Notes: generated by a model not told the origin, from the sequence alone. Numbered from the stretch's first letter, positions 23,311 through 33,675 are shown. The stretch: 34,939 nucleotides of DNA from Nitriliruptorales bacterium (GCA_024644015.1 JAHELV010000010.1:59983-94921); one strand, 5' to 3'. Numbers and translations: made by a program.

Positions 23311-24285
23311 CTAGTAGGCGAGGCTGCGCTCGACCGCGTCGAGGATGCGGTCGACGTCGGGCAGGTGGTAGTGCTCCAGGCGCGAGGCCGGATACGGGAT
23401 GTCGAACCCACCGACCCGCAGCACGGGCGCCTCGAGCAGGTAGAAGGCGCGCTCGAGGAGCTCAGCGGCGATCTCCGCGCCAATGCCCCCGAACACGCTC
23501 GCCTCGTGCACGACGATCGCGCGCCCCGTCGCCCCGACCGCCGCCACGAGCGTGTCGATGTCGAGGGGCACGAGCGACCGCACGTCGATGACCTGCAGGT
23601 CCCAGCCCTCCTCGGCGGCCGCTGCGGCCGCCTCCAGGCAGGTGGCGACGGTGGGCCCGTAGCTGATCAACGTCGCCGTCGTGCCTGCGCGACGGACGAC
23701 CGCCTGGCCGATCGCCTCGGTCTCCACCGGCAGCTCGACGTCCTCCTTCGCCCAGTAGCGCCGCTTCGGCTCGAAGAAGAGCACGGGATCGGGTGACGTG
23801 ATGGACGCGCGCAGCAGCGCGTAGGCGTCACTGGGCGTCGACGGCGTCACGATCTTGAGCCCGGCGGTGTGGGCGTACAGCGCCTCGGGGCTCTCGGAGT
23901 GGTGCTCGACCGCACCGATGCCGCCACCGAAGGGAATCCGCACGACGACCGGCAGCCGCACGGTCCCACGCGACCGGTTGGGCATCTTGGCCAGATGCGA
24001 CGTGATCTGTTCGAATGCCGGGTAGCTGAAACCGTCGAACTGGATCTCGACGACGGGCCGGTAGCCGTACATCGCCATGCCGATCGCGGTACCGACGATG
24101 CCGGCCTCGGCCAGCGGCGTGTCGAAGCAGCGGTCCGTGCCGAACCGCTCGACCAGCTTGTCGGTCACGCGGAACACGCCACCCAGTTCGGCGACGTCCT
24201 CACCGAAGATGACGACGCGGTCATCTTCGTCCATTGCGTCGTGCAGGGCGCGGTTGAGCGCCCCCGCCATCGTGATCGCGACCAT
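23311..24285 (-). CDS. branched-chain 2-oxoacid dehydrogenase E1 beta
   Basis: A 324-residue transketolase-like subunit of the E1 heterotetramer. It has VVIFGEDVAELGGVFRVTDK, RCFDTPLAEAGIVGTAIGMA, the QFDGFSYPAFEQI stretch and the C-terminal transketolase domain (LISYGPTVATCLEAA; DIPYPASRLEHYHLP). FDTPLAE and the DIPYP end are common in the branched-chain rather than pyruvate group. ATG 24285 overlaps the E1-alpha stop (ATGA), giving equal translation of the two subunits. E2 follows 14 nt later. Confidence 0.9.
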   Translation of the reverse strand: MVAITMAGALNRALHDAMDEDDRVVIFGEDVAELGGVFRVTDKLVERFGTDRCFDTPLAEAGIVGTAIGMAMYGYRPVVEIQFDGFSYPAFEQITSHLAKMPNRSRGTVRLPVVVRIPFGGGIGAVEHHSESPEALYAHTAGLKIVTPSTPSDAYALLRASITSPDPVLFFEPKRRYWAKEDVELPVETEAIGQAVVRRAGTTATLISYGPTVATCLEAAAAAAEEGWDLQVIDVRSLVPLDIDTLVAAVGATGRAIVVHEASVFGGIGAEIAAELLERAFYLLEAPVLRVGGFDIPYPASRLEHYHLPDVDRILDAVERSLAY

Positions 24286-25391
24286 CAGGCGTCCTGACCA
24301 CTCAGCTCGTCCTGCAGCAGCGCGCGCTGGTCGCGCAGCTGCTGCGTCGGCTCGGCGTAGACGTAGCTGAACAGCTCCAGCGGGTCACCATGCGGCGCGT
24401 CGTAGATCGCCGCGCGCACCGACTGCGCCTCGGCTTTCGCCACCTGATCGACGGTCTGCGCGACGTCGTCGTCGACGACGCCGCGGCCGCGCAGGAAGCG
24501 CTCGAAGCGGGAGAGCGGGTCGCGCGCCCGCCACCGCTCGAGCTCCGCATCGTCGCGGTAGCGCGTCGGGTCGTCAGCCGTCGTGTGGGCTTCCATGCGG
24601 TAGGTGACGGCCTCAACGAGCACGGGCCCGTTGCCGTCGCGCGCGTGGCGCAACGCCTTGCGCATGACGGCGTAGGTCCCCAGCACGTCGTTGCCGTCGC
24701 AGCGGTACCCCGGCATGCCGTACCCGATCGCCTTGTGGGCGATGGTCGGCGCCTTCGTCTGACGCGTCACCGGCACGCTGATCGCGTACTGGTTGTTCTG
24801 CACGAAGAACACGCACGGGGCGTCGAAGACGCTGGCGAAGTTGAAGGCCTCGTGGGCGTCGCCCTCGCTGGTCGCGCCGTCGCCCATGTACGCCACGGCA
24901 CACGCGTCGGAGCCATCGAGCTTCGCGCCCATGGCGAAACCCGCTGCGTGCAGCGCCTGCGTGGCGATCGAGATCGTGATCAGTGCGAAGCGGTGCTTGG
25001 CCGGGTCGTGTGCGCCCAGCCACGTCCCACGGAAGACGTGCAGCAGATCAGCCGGGTCGACACCGCGGACCAGTGCGACACCCATCTCGCGGTACGACGG
25101 GAACACCCAGTCCTGGGGCGCGAGGGCGAACGCGCTCCCGATCTGCGCGGCCTCCTGCCCACGCAACGAGGCGTAGACGCCGAGCTGCCCTTGGCGCTGC
25201 AGCGTGATGGCCTGTGCGTCAATCTGGCGGGCCATGACCATCAAGCGGTACAGCTCGACGAGCTGGTCGTCGCCCAGATCGATGGGCCAGCGTGGATCCT
25301 CCGTGAGGGTGCCGTCGACGTCGAGGAGCTGGATGGGCCGGTCGGTGGGCAGCAGGTCACGGGGATCTGGAGAGGATGAATCAATCGCCAT
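24285..25391 (-). CDS. branched-chain 2-oxoacid dehydrogenase E1 alpha
   Basis: A 368-residue thiamine-diphosphate subunit that decarboxylates 2-oxo acids and passes the acyl group to E2 lipoyl. The ThDP motif runs from MGDGATSEGD to FVQNNQYAISVP. RLMVMARQIDAQAITLQRQG near the N-terminus, FPSYREMGVALVRGVDP, and YRMEAHTTADDPTRYR, typical of branched-chain E1-alpha, are also seen. I chose ATG 25391 because AAGGAG lies 6 nt upstream; the longer frame is arginine-rich and not conserved. It is first in E1a-E1b-E2, with a plausible promoter at 25533-25561, and divergent from the chelatase gene. Substrate is inferred from motifs and from the branched-chain synthesis genes nearby. Confidence 0.9.
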   Translation of the reverse strand: MAIDSSSPDPRDLLPTDRPIQLLDVDGTLTEDPRWPIDLGDDQLVELYRLMVMARQIDAQAITLQRQGQLGVYASLRGQEAAQIGSAFALAPQDWVFPSYREMGVALVRGVDPADLLHVFRGTWLGAHDPAKHRFALITISIATQALHAAGFAMGAKLDGSDACAVAYMGDGATSEGDAHEAFNFASVFDAPCVFFVQNNQYAISVPVTRQTKAPTIAHKAIGYGMPGYRCDGNDVLGTYAVMRKALRHARDGNGPVLVEAVTYRMEAHTTADDPTRYRDDAELERWRARDPLSRFERFLRGRGVVDDDVAQTVDQVAKAEAQSVRAAIYDAPHGDPLELFSYVYAEPTQQLRDQRALLQDELSGQDA

Positions 25392-25532
25392 GGCGACTCC
25401 TTCGGTACGGGCGTGCACGGGATCGCCGTGCGACGCACAGTCGTCGGGACGCGAGATCGGAGCCGGCATCGGCCAGCAGGCTCTGACGCGGTCGCCCGGC
25501 GGGTCGCGTCGGGAAACCGCAGCGCTATCACA

Positions 25533-25561
25533 ATGGTACGAGATCCGCGCCTCGAGTGAAA
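25533..25561 (-). promoter_or_regulatory. putative promoter of the E1a-E1b-E2 genes
   Basis: Minus-strand TTTCAC (25561-25556) and TACCAT (25538-25533) are 17 nt apart, about 140 nt before the E1-alpha start. The region is the least GC-rich part of the 210-nt divergent gap with the chelatase gene. Confidence 0.4.
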
Positions 25562-25601
25562 GTGGGCGCGCTCCCCGCCGCGACGCCAACAGGGCCCTGA
25601 C

Positions 25602-26468
25602 ATGACCACCGACGAGCCAGCCGTGCTGCTCATCGCGCATGGCACCCGCAACCCCGCAGGACCCACCGAGATGGGGCGACTGTGCGACCTGTTGCGCGCA
25701 CGCCTCGACGTGCCCGTCGCCGCGGCGTGGCTGGAGGACTTCGCCGATCCCGACGCGGTCTCTGCGGCGGCCCGGCTGACCGAGGCCGGTGCACGTCACA
25801 TCGTCACGCTGCCGTTCCTGGTCCTCGGGGCGGGCCATGCGAAGACCGACGTACCCGCGGCGGTCGCGGCGGTCCGCGCGGCACGGCCCGACGTCCCGGT
25901 CACGCACGGGCGCGTCCTCGGCCTGCACGCCACGTTGTTCGACCTGGCCTGCGCGCGCGTCGACGACGTGTCCGACGATGATCGCGCCGACGAGGTGCTG
26001 GTGGTCACGGGCGCGGGGTCGAGTGATCCCGATGCGAACGGCGACCTGAGCAAGGCGGCCCGCATGCTTGCGGAGCTGACGGGGCACCGGTGGGCCGAGA
26101 TCGCCTACGCCGGTGTCACGTGGCCGCGCGCCGACGCACTGTTCGACCGACTCGAGGGTGCCGGCGTCCGACGGGTCGTGCGCTTCTCGTGGTCGCTGCT
26201 GGCCGGCGTCCTGGAACAGCGTGTCGATCGCTGGGCCGACGAGGTCAGCGCTCGCGGGATGCTGGAGATCCGCGACGCCGGACGGTTCGGACCCGATCCG
26301 CTGGTCGCCGATGCCGTGGTCGATCGGTACCGCGAAGCGCTCGAGGGCGACGCCAGGATGAACTGCGACCTGTGTGCGTACCGACGCCCGCTGCCGGGTT
26401 TCGAGCCACGCGTGGGCGCGCCGTCCGCGGGCGGCGCCGGCACCGCGCTACATCCGTCGGCTCCCTGA
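25602..26468 (+). CDS. cbiX: CbiX-type sirohydrochlorin chelatase
   Basis: Class II chelatase that inserts a metal (Co or Fe) into sirohydrochlorin for B12 or siroheme. Metal-ligand histidines are H13 in LLIAHGTRNP and H79 in FLVLGAGHAKTD; the second half has the VVTGAGSSDPDANGDL pattern of the long, duplicated form. A C-terminal segment MNCDLCAYRRPLPGFE, with a CxxC that in related long CbiX proteins accompanies an Fe-S cluster or metal site, is present. The protein is 288 residues. ATG 25602 has AGGG 8 nt upstream. No other cobalamin or siroheme genes are in the window. Co or Fe specificity cannot be told. Confidence 0.85.
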   Translation: MTTDEPAVLLIAHGTRNPAGPTEMGRLCDLLRARLDVPVAAAWLEDFADPDAVSAAARLTEAGARHIVTLPFLVLGAGHAKTDVPAAVAAVRAARPDVPVTHGRVLGLHATLFDLACARVDDVSDDDRADEVLVVTGAGSSDPDANGDLSKAARMLAELTGHRWAEIAYAGVTWPRADALFDRLEGAGVRRVVRFSWSLLAGVLEQRVDRWADEVSARGMLEIRDAGRFGPDPLVADAVVDRYREALEGDARMNCDLCAYRRPLPGFEPRVGAPSAGGAGTALHPSAP

Positions 26469-26529
26469 GACCTCGCGTGCGCACCAGCCGCCCACACAGG
26501 TAGCCAGCGGCCACGCCCAGGCTGCGACG

Positions 26530-27450
26530 TCAGTAGCCGAGGTCGGGATCGACGACACCGATCAGCTCGCCGTGCGCGGCGAAGCGACGCACGTTCTCAG
26601 CGATCCGCGCCGCCAGCAGCGGCTTGGCCATGTCCTCGGTGTTGGCGGTGTGCGGGGTGATCAGGCAGTTGGGCAGCCGCCACAGCGGATGCCCGTCGGG
26701 CAGCGGCTCGGGATCGGTCACGTCCAGCGCAGCGCCACCGATCACGTCTTCGCGCAGCGCGATCACCAGGTCCTCGGTGACGACGTGGGCACCGCGCGCG
26801 ACGTTGACCAGCCAGGCGTGCGGCTCCATCAGCTCGAACTCGACCCTCGAGATCACACCGGCCGTCTCGGGCGTCAGCGCCAACGCCAGCACGACCGCGT
26901 CCGCGCCCTTGAGCGCCTCGTAGCGGTGGTCGAACGGCAAGACCCGCTCGACGCCCTCGATCGGTTCCGCGGTACGTCGCACCACGGTGATCGAGCAGTC
27001 GAACGGCTGCAGCAGCCGAACCAGCTCGCTGGTGACGCCGCCGGCCCCGAAGATCGTGATGGCGCCGCCGATCAGGCTGATGCCTGCATCGGACGTCCAC
27101 GTCACCTCCTGCGCGTACCGCGGCAGCTCGCGGAGCCCGGCGAGCGTCAATGCCAGTGCATGCTCGGCGACGGGTTCCGCGTACACACCTTTTCCGGACG
27201 TCCACAGCCGGTCGCCGTCGAACAGGCCGGCTTCGGCGTACGGCTCGACACCCGCCCACGGCAGCTGCACCCACTCGATCTGCGTGTGGGTGGACAGCAG
27301 CGTTGACAGCTCGTGTGGTGCATCCTCGGCGGTCCACACCAGCCCGCGCGCGGCCGAGACGTCGACGACGTCGCCACCGCCTTCACGGACCGCGTCGGCG
27401 ATGTAGTCCCGCATGCCCTGTGGTTGGACGGCGATCGGTGGTGCGCTCAC
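26530..27450 (-). CDS. D-2-hydroxyacid dehydrogenase
   Basis: NAD(P)-dependent reductase of the 2-hydroxyacid dehydrogenase family, 306 residues. The nucleotide-binding loop is ITIFGAGGVTSELVRLL, and the catalytic triad is visible as Arg in LVNVARGAHVV, Glu in DPEPLPDGHP and His in ITPHTANT. The N-terminal WVQLPWAGVEPYAEAG resembles the GhrA-like glyoxylate/hydroxypyruvate reductase group. GTG 27450 was preferred because GAGGAAG lies about 6 nt upstream; the frame is open to 27477. It lies 51 nt downstream of serA in the same direction and is likely the last gene of the ilv-ser run. True substrate unknown. Confidence 0.87.
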   Translation of the reverse strand: MSAPPIAVQPQGMRDYIADAVREGGGDVVDVSAARGLVWTAEDAPHELSTLLSTHTQIEWVQLPWAGVEPYAEAGLFDGDRLWTSGKGVYAEPVAEHALALTLAGLRELPRYAQEVTWTSDAGISLIGGAITIFGAGGVTSELVRLLQPFDCSITVVRRTAEPIEGVERVLPFDHRYEALKGADAVVLALALTPETAGVISRVEFELMEPHAWLVNVARGAHVVTEDLVIALREDVIGGAALDVTDPEPLPDGHPLWRLPNCLITPHTANTEDMAKPLLAARIAENVRRFAAHGELIGVVDPDLGY

Positions 27451-27501
27451 GTTGCTTCCTCGATCGGGGTACGGCACTTGATCACGCGTGCGGGCATTCT
27501 G

Positions 27502-29079
27502 TCACGTCTGCGGCAGGCTGATCGTGCGGGCCTGTGTCGCACCGATGACGTGGGCGATCTCCCGGGCGATATCGGGTGAGACCGCGGAGTCGGTGGCCAT
27601 CGCGATCAGAGCGTCACCACCCATCTCGTGGCGGCCGACCTGCATGGTGGCGATGTTGATGTCCGCGTCGCCCAGCAGGCTGCCGATCTTGCCGATGACG
27701 CCGGGCCGGTCGACATAGCGGAAGAACAGCATGTGCTCGGTCGGCTCCATGTCGATCTCGAACCCCCACAACTCGACGAGCCGCTCCTTGTTGGCAGGCC
27801 CGATCAGCGTACCGGCGACCGCGTTCTCCCCTTCGGCGGTCAACCGGACGACCGAAACGAAGTCGCGGGCGGTCGACGAGGTCATCGTTGTCAGCTTCAG
27901 CCCGCGCTCGGCAGCCGTGAGCGGTGCATTGACGTACGTGACCGGTTCGTCGACCACGTCCGACAGCAGGCCTTTGAGGGTGGCGAGGTTCAGCGCACTG
28001 GTGTCCTCCTCGGCGATCCGCCCGCGGTACTCAACCGTGATCGCACTGGTGACACCCTCGTGCAGCGCGGTGAACAGCCGTCCGAGCTTGGTCGTCAGAC
28101 CCATGAACGCGCGCACCGTGTCGGTCACCGCGGCGGTGACCTGCAGGTTGACCGCGCTCGGCACGAACTCACCCGCCAGGGCGAGGTCGACGGCATCGGC
28201 CACCATGGTCCCCGCCTTGTCCTGCGCCTGCTTCGTCGAAGCCCCCAGGTGGGGCGTGACCACGACGTTGGGCAGCGCGAACAGCGGTGAGTCGGTGATC
28301 GGCTCCCGGGCGAACACGTCGAGCGCGGCACCGCCGATGGTCCCGTCACGCAACGCCGCCAGCAGGGCCGCCTCGTCGACGATACCGCCCCGCGCGGTGT
28401 TGACGAGCATCCCGTCGGGTCCCAACGCACGCAGCTGCCGGGCACCGACGAGACCGATGGTGTCCGGCGTACGCGGCAGGTGGATGGTGACGAAGTCGGC
28501 GATCTCGCACAGCAACGTCGGTGACTCGATGAGCTGGATGTTCAGATGATCTGCACGCTCCGTCGAGACGTACGGGTCGAACGCCACCAGACGCATGCCG
28601 AACGCCGCGCACCGCTGCGCGACCAACGTCCCCACACGGCCCAACCCCATCACACCGAGCGTGCGCCCATGCAGCTCGACGCCCTCGAACGTGCTTCGGT
28701 CCCACGCCCCGTTGCGCAGCGTGTGGTCAGCCGCAGGGATCCTGCGGACCAGCGCGAGCAGCAGAGCGACCGTGTGCTCGGCGGCGCTCATCGTGTTCGA
28801 CTGCGGCGCGTTGCAGACGATGATGCCGCGCGCGGTCGCCGCCTCGACGTCGATGTTGTCGACGCCGATGCCGGCGCGGGCGATCACCCTCAGCCGGTCC
28901 GCGGCGGCGATCACATCGGCGTCGATCACGGTCGCCGACCGCACGACGACGGCGTCGTAGCCGCCGACGACGGCGACCAGCTCGGGCTTGGACAGGCCGG
29001 CGCGGACGTCGACCTCGTGGGACTGGCGGAGTGCGCTGACACCCGCTTCCGACAGCTGGTCGACGACGAGCACGCGCAT
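27502..29079 (-). CDS. serA: D-3-phosphoglycerate dehydrogenase
   Basis: First enzyme of serine synthesis. At 525 residues it is the long type: split substrate domain, NAD domain with GVMGLGRVGTLVAQ, catalytic Arg in NTARGGIVDE, Glu in FAREPITDS and His in VVTPHLGAST, an intervening allosteric domain (about 315-450), and a C-terminal ACT domain (FFRYVDRPGVIGKIGSLLGD) that binds serine in the mycobacterial enzyme. ATG 29079 has GGAGG 6 nt upstream, a strong ribosome site; the frame is open further but not conserved. It follows metF by 53 nt. Serine feedback through the ACT domain is expected from the family. Confidence 0.94.
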   Translation of the reverse strand: MRVLVVDQLSEAGVSALRQSHEVDVRAGLSKPELVAVVGGYDAVVVRSATVIDADVIAAADRLRVIARAGIGVDNIDVEAATARGIIVCNAPQSNTMSAAEHTVALLLALVRRIPAADHTLRNGAWDRSTFEGVELHGRTLGVMGLGRVGTLVAQRCAAFGMRLVAFDPYVSTERADHLNIQLIESPTLLCEIADFVTIHLPRTPDTIGLVGARQLRALGPDGMLVNTARGGIVDEAALLAALRDGTIGGAALDVFAREPITDSPLFALPNVVVTPHLGASTKQAQDKAGTMVADAVDLALAGEFVPSAVNLQVTAAVTDTVRAFMGLTTKLGRLFTALHEGVTSAITVEYRGRIAEEDTSALNLATLKGLLSDVVDEPVTYVNAPLTAAERGLKLTTMTSSTARDFVSVVRLTAEGENAVAGTLIGPANKERLVELWGFEIDMEPTEHMLFFRYVDRPGVIGKIGSLLGDADINIATMQVGRHEMGGDALIAMATDSAVSPDIAREIAHVIGATQARTISLPQT

Positions 29080-29132
29080 GGCGGACCTCCGGTAGTACGG
29101 GGGGGCGGGCATCAGGGTAGTAGGCGACCAGG

Positions 29133-30041
29133 TCACAACGTCACGGTGTGCGGCGCACGCCAGACCCCGGCGCGGTGCAGCTCCGCGCAGACCTCGCGGG
29201 TCGCCGCCGCGCGGTTGAGCGTGTACAGGTGCAGCCCTGGCGCGCCGCACGCGATGAGCTGGAGGGCCAGGTCGACGGCACACCTGACACCCAGTTCGTG
29301 GACCGCCGCCGGATCGTGCTCGACCTCGCGGAACGCGGCGTCGAGCTCCGCAGGAAACGTGGCCCCGACCTTCGCCGCGAACCTGCGCGTCTGCGCGGGG
29401 TTCGTGACGGGCAACAGCCCCGGCACGACCGGTGTGGCACAGCCGATCGCCCGCAGGTCGTCGACCAGACAGACGTACTGCTCGACGTCGAAGAAGAACT
29501 GGGTGATCGCGTACCGGGCTCCGGACGCGCACTTGTCCGCCAGCCGCTGGCGGTCGACGCCGCGGTTCGGGGCCTCCGGGTGACCCTCGGGGAACGCCGC
29601 GACGCCGACGTCGAACGGTCCGAGATCAGTGAGCAACCGAACGAGGTCCTCGGCGTAGCGCAGGCCGTCGGGCGTGGGCGTCCAGTCGGCGCCGGGGTCG
29701 CCGGGGGGATCGCCACGTAGCGCCAGCACGTCGGTGATGCCGCGGTCCAGCAGGTGCCGGGCGATGCGGCCCAGCTCGTCGCTGGTCGTCCCGACGCACG
29801 TCAGATGCATCACCGGGCGCAGGGAGGTGTCTGAGCGCAGCCGTTCGACGACGTCCAGTGTGCGGTCACGGGTCGACCCACCGGCACCGTACGTGACCGA
29901 CACGAAGTCGGGCGCCAGCCCTTCGAGCTCGCGCACGGTCCGCCACAACGCCGACTGGCCCTCGACGGTCTTCGGCGGGAAGAACTCGAACGACAGCGTC
30001 GGCCGTTCGGCCTCCAGCAGCGCACTGATCGCGGGTGGCAT
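29133..30041 (-). CDS. metF: 5,10-methylenetetrahydrofolate reductase
   Basis: FAD-dependent reductase producing 5-methyl-THF for methionine synthesis. It has the N-terminal LSFEFFPPKT, FVSVTYGAGGSTRDRTLDVV, HLTCVGTTSDEL, LALRGDPPGD, FAITQ-like YAITQFFFDVEQYV and GLLPVTN, all barrel-lining motifs in the right order. It is 302 residues. ATG 30041 is the first Met before the conserved start and lacks a strong Shine-Dalgarno. It sits 95 nt after ilvC and 53 nt before serA, an unusual association: serine supplies the one-carbon units this enzyme reduces. Confidence 0.92.
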   Translation of the reverse strand: MPPAISALLEAERPTLSFEFFPPKTVEGQSALWRTVRELEGLAPDFVSVTYGAGGSTRDRTLDVVERLRSDTSLRPVMHLTCVGTTSDELGRIARHLLDRGITDVLALRGDPPGDPGADWTPTPDGLRYAEDLVRLLTDLGPFDVGVAAFPEGHPEAPNRGVDRQRLADKCASGARYAITQFFFDVEQYVCLVDDLRAIGCATPVVPGLLPVTNPAQTRRFAAKVGATFPAELDAAFREVEHDPAAVHELGVRCAVDLALQLIACGAPGLHLYTLNRAAATREVCAELHRAGVWRAPHTVTL

Positions 30042-30136
30042 GCCGTGCAGCCTAGCCACGGGCGCAGTCCGGTCCACGCAGGCCGTGAGGGCAACAGTGT
30101 CTACCCGTCGCCCGCCCCGGCCGGCGCCGAGAGGGC

Positions 30137-31138
<1,002 letters not shown>

Positions 31139-31178
31139 TGCTTTCTCCGTTTCGGCGTGACGTTGGGGGCCGGTGGCG

Positions 31179-31703
31179 TCAGGCGGAGCGCTGGAGCCGC
31201 AGGGTCCGGCCCTCGGTGATGCTGCGTGACCCGCGGCCGAGCGCGATCGTGCCCGACCGGACCAACTCGCGGATGCCGTACGGCTCGAGCAGCCGAACGA
31301 GCGCCTCGAGCTTGTCGGCCGAGCCCGTGACCTCGACCGTGACCGACTCGACGGCGACGTCGACGACCTTCGCGCGGAACACGTCGGCGATCTCGATGAT
31401 CTCGCTGCGGGTCGTGCCCGTCGCCGCGACCTTGATCAGCTGCAGCTCGCGTTGCACGGCGTCAGACGCCGTCAGCTCGACGATCTTGAGCACGTTGATC
31501 AGCTTGTTCAGCTGCTTGGTGACCTGTTCGAGCGGTGAGTGTTCCGCGTCGACGACGATCGTCATCCGCGAGACGTGCGGCGACTCGGTCGTGCCGACCG
31601 ACAGCGATTCGATGTTGAACCCACGCCGGCTGAACAGGCCCGCCACGCGAGCCAGCACGCCGGGCTTGTTCTCGACCAGGACGCTCAGGGTGTGCATGCT
31701 CAT
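31179..31703 (-). CDS. ilvN: acetohydroxyacid synthase regulatory subunit
   Basis: Small subunit of AHAS, 174 residues: an N-terminal ACT domain ([23 protein letters not shown]) that binds valine, and a C-terminal domain with [13 protein letters not shown] and [16 protein letters not shown] 31703 has AAGGA 6 nt upstream; it lies 39 nt after ilvB. Confers valine feedback and stimulates the catalytic subunit, by family knowledge. Confidence 0.95.
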   Translation of the reverse strand: MSMHTLSVLVENKPGVLARVAGLFSRRGFNIESLSVGTTESPHVSRMTIVVDAEHSPLEQVTKQLNKLINVLKIVELTASDAVQRELQLIKVAATGTTRSEIIEIADVFRAKVVDVAVESVTVEVTGSADKLEALVRLLEPYGIRELVRSGTIALGRGSRSITEGRTLRLQRSA

Positions 31704-31742
31704 CTCAGGTCCTTCGTTGATCGCGTGGTCCGCCGGCGCGGC

Positions 31743-33530
31743 CTACACCGACGCGGCCGCGGGCAGGCCGTCGCCACCCGGCTCGCCGGCACCGCCTTTC
31801 GGCGTGTCCTTGCGTGCGTACCACTGGTCGGCGGACTCGATCACGTCGTCGTTGCTGCCCCCCGCGGGGACCATGGGGAACACCTTCTCCGTCGGATCGA
31901 CGCGGAAGTCGACCAGCACCGGCGCCTCGCCGACCGCGAAGGCCTTATCGAGCGTCTGATCGACGTCCTCAGCACGGTCGCAGCGGTAGCCGACGCAGCC
32001 CATGGCGTCCGCGAGCTTGACCAGGTCCGGCACGTCCGTGCCGAGATCGACCTGCGAGTACCGCTGCTCGTAGAACAGCTCCTGCCACTGGCGGACCATG
32101 CCGAGGACACCGTTGTTGATCACGCAGAAGATCACCGGGACGCGCTCGGTGCTGGCCGTCGCCAGTTCCTGCAGCGTCATCTGAAAGCTGCCGTCGCCGT
32201 CGATGGCGACCACGGGGACGTCGGGCCTTCCGACCTTGGCACCGATCGCGGCCGGCACGCAGAACCCCATGGTCCCCAGACCGCCGGAGTTGATCCATGT
32301 GCGCGGTGTGCGGTACTGGATCAGCTGGCTGGCCCACATCTGGTGCTGTCCGACACCGCTGACGATGATCCCGGCGCCACTGAGCTTGTCGCCGATCGCC
32401 TGAATGACGGTCTGCGGCTTCAGTGGCCCGTCCGCCTGCTGGTCCCACTGGAGGGGATGTTCGCCCTGCCAGGCGTTCAGCTGCCGCCACCACGGATCGA
32501 GGTCGGGGACGACTGCACCGTCGGCGAGGAGCCGCTCCACCGCTTCGGTGATCTGCTGGGTCACGACGGCGCCGTCACCGACGATGGGCACGTCGGGTTC
32601 GCGGTTCTTGCCGATCTCGGCGGGGTCGATGTCGACGTGGATGACCTTCGCCCTGGGGGCGAAACGGCGCAGGTCGCCGGTCACCCGGTCATCGAACCGC
32701 GTGCCCAGCGCAACGAGCAGGTCCGCCTGCTGCAGCGCCGTGATGGCCGTCCAGTGCCCGTGCATGCCCGGCATGCCGAGGTGCTGGTCGTGACTGTCGG
32801 GAAACACGCCGCGACCCATCAGGGTGGTGACCACTGGCAGTCGGAGCCGCTCGGCGAGTTGCCGCAGCTCGGCGTGTGCGCCGGCGTTGATCATGCCGCC
32901 ACCGGCGTAGATCACCGGGCGCTGTGCTTCGAGGATGACCCGAGCAGCTTCGCGGACCATCTTGGTGTGGCCGCGTACCGTCGGGCGGTAGCCAGGCAGG
33001 CTCAGCTGATCGGGATAGCGATAGTCGAACGACGCGTTGAGCACGTCCTTGGGCACGTCGACCAGCACCGGGCCGGGCCGTCCCGTGAACGCGATGTGGA
33101 ACGCCTCCTTGATCGCACCGGCGATGCGTTCGGGGTCGCGTACGAGCTCGTTGTGCTTGGTCACCGGCATCGTGATGCCGGTGATGTCCGCCTCCTGGAA
33201 CGCGTCGCCGCCGACGGCGGCACGCGCGACCTGGCCGGTGATCGCCACGACCGGTACCGAGTCCATGTGCGCGTCGGCCAGCGCGGTCACCAGGTTGGTG
33301 CCGCCCGGTCCAGACGTGGCGATCACCACACCGACCCGCCCGGTCGCGTGGGCGTAGCCCTCTGCCATGTGCCCCGCGCCCTGCTCGTGACGCGCCAGCA
33401 CGTGGCGCAGCGGGGAGTCGAGCAGCGGGTCGTAAGCGGGCAGGATCGCTCCACCGGGATGCCCGAACATCACATCGACACCCTCGGCCTCGAGCGTCGC
33501 GATCACTGCCTGCGCACCGGTCATCTGCAT
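31743..33530 (-). CDS. ilvB: acetohydroxyacid synthase catalytic subunit
   Basis: ThDP-dependent carboligase common to Val, Leu and Ile synthesis, 595 residues. The ThDP-activating glutamate is E49 in [14 protein letters not shown]; the diphosphate-binding motif is [15 protein letters not shown] running to [14 protein letters not shown] (about 441-475); the central FAD domain carries [12 protein letters not shown] chose ATG 33530 because AGAAGG lies 10 nt upstream and the protein then starts [18 protein letters not shown]; the TTG at 33548 lies inside the attenuator T-run. The gene begins just past an intrinsic terminator preceded by a leader peptide, so transcription is probably attenuated by branched-chain amino acids. 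ilvN and ilvC follow. Confidence 0.95.
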   Translation of the reverse strand: MQMTGAQAVIATLEAEGVDVMFGHPGGAILPAYDPLLDSPLRHVLARHEQGAGHMAEGYAHATGRVGVVIATSGPGGTNLVTALADAHMDSVPVVAITGQVARAAVGGDAFQEADITGITMPVTKHNELVRDPERIAGAIKEAFHIAFTGRPGPVLVDVPKDVLNASFDYRYPDQLSLPGYRPTVRGHTKMVREAARVILEAQRPVIYAGGGMINAGAHAELRQLAERLRLPVVTTLMGRGVFPDSHDQHLGMPGMHGHWTAITALQQADLLVALGTRFDDRVTGDLRRFAPRAKVIHVDIDPAEIGKNREPDVPIVGDGAVVTQQITEAVERLLADGAVVPDLDPWWRQLNAWQGEHPLQWDQQADGPLKPQTVIQAIGDKLSGAGIIVSGVGQHQMWASQLIQYRTPRTWINSGGLGTMGFCVPAAIGAKVGRPDVPVVAIDGDGSFQMTLQELATASTERVPVIFCVINNGVLGMVRQWQELFYEQRYSQVDLGTDVPDLVKLADAMGCVGYRCDRAEDVDQTLDKAFAVGEAPVLVDFRVDPTEKVFPMVPAGGSNDDVIESADQWYARKDTPKGGAGEPGGDGLPAAASV

Positions 33531-33546
33531 GGAGGCGACCCTTCTC

Positions 33547-33580
33547 AAACAAAAAGCCCTTCGCCTTATGGCGGAGGGCT
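33547..33580 (-). terminator. ilvB attenuator terminator
   Basis: On the minus strand AGCCCTCCGCC (33580-33570) and GGCGAAGGGCT (33565-33555) form an 11-bp stem with one C-A mismatch and an ATAA loop, followed directly by TTTTGTTT. This is a clear intrinsic terminator placed between the ilvL peptide and ilvB. CCTCCG of its 5' arm (33577-33572) is complementary to CGGAGG inside the end of the leader peptide (33613-33608), a candidate 6-bp antiterminator. Confidence 0.85.
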
Positions 33581-33600
33581 GGCTCGACGTCTTTGCGCTG

Positions 33601-33675
33601 CTACCGACCTCCGACCGAGGGCGCGATGAGTACGAGCGCGACGAGCGACTGGAGTGTGGTCCAGTGCAGCTTCAT
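33601..33675 (-). CDS. ilvL: ilvB leader peptide (24 aa)
   Basis: A 24-codon ORF with ATG 33675, GAGGAAG about 6 nt upstream, and TAG at 33601. The middle reads [13 protein letters not shown]: across the peptide there are five Leu, three Val and one Ile, and the end SVGGR is encoded by the CGGAGG segment that can pair with the terminator 5' arm. A ribosome reaching the stop would mask this segment and allow termination; one stalled on the Leu/Val/Ile codons would leave it free for antitermination. Leader peptides with terminators before ilvB are known in Corynebacterium, Mycobacterium and Streptomyces. Confidence 0.8.
   Translation of the reverse strand: MKLHWTTLQSLVALVLIAPSVGGR

Noticed and set aside
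24285-26087. Longer E1-alpha frame starting at 26087
   Set aside because: It runs antisense through the chelatase gene; ATG 25391 has AAGGAG and matches the family start.
27502-29532. Longer serA reading frame starting at 29532
   Set aside because: The extra 151 codons overlap metF, are not SerA-like, and ATG 29079 has a strong ribosome site.
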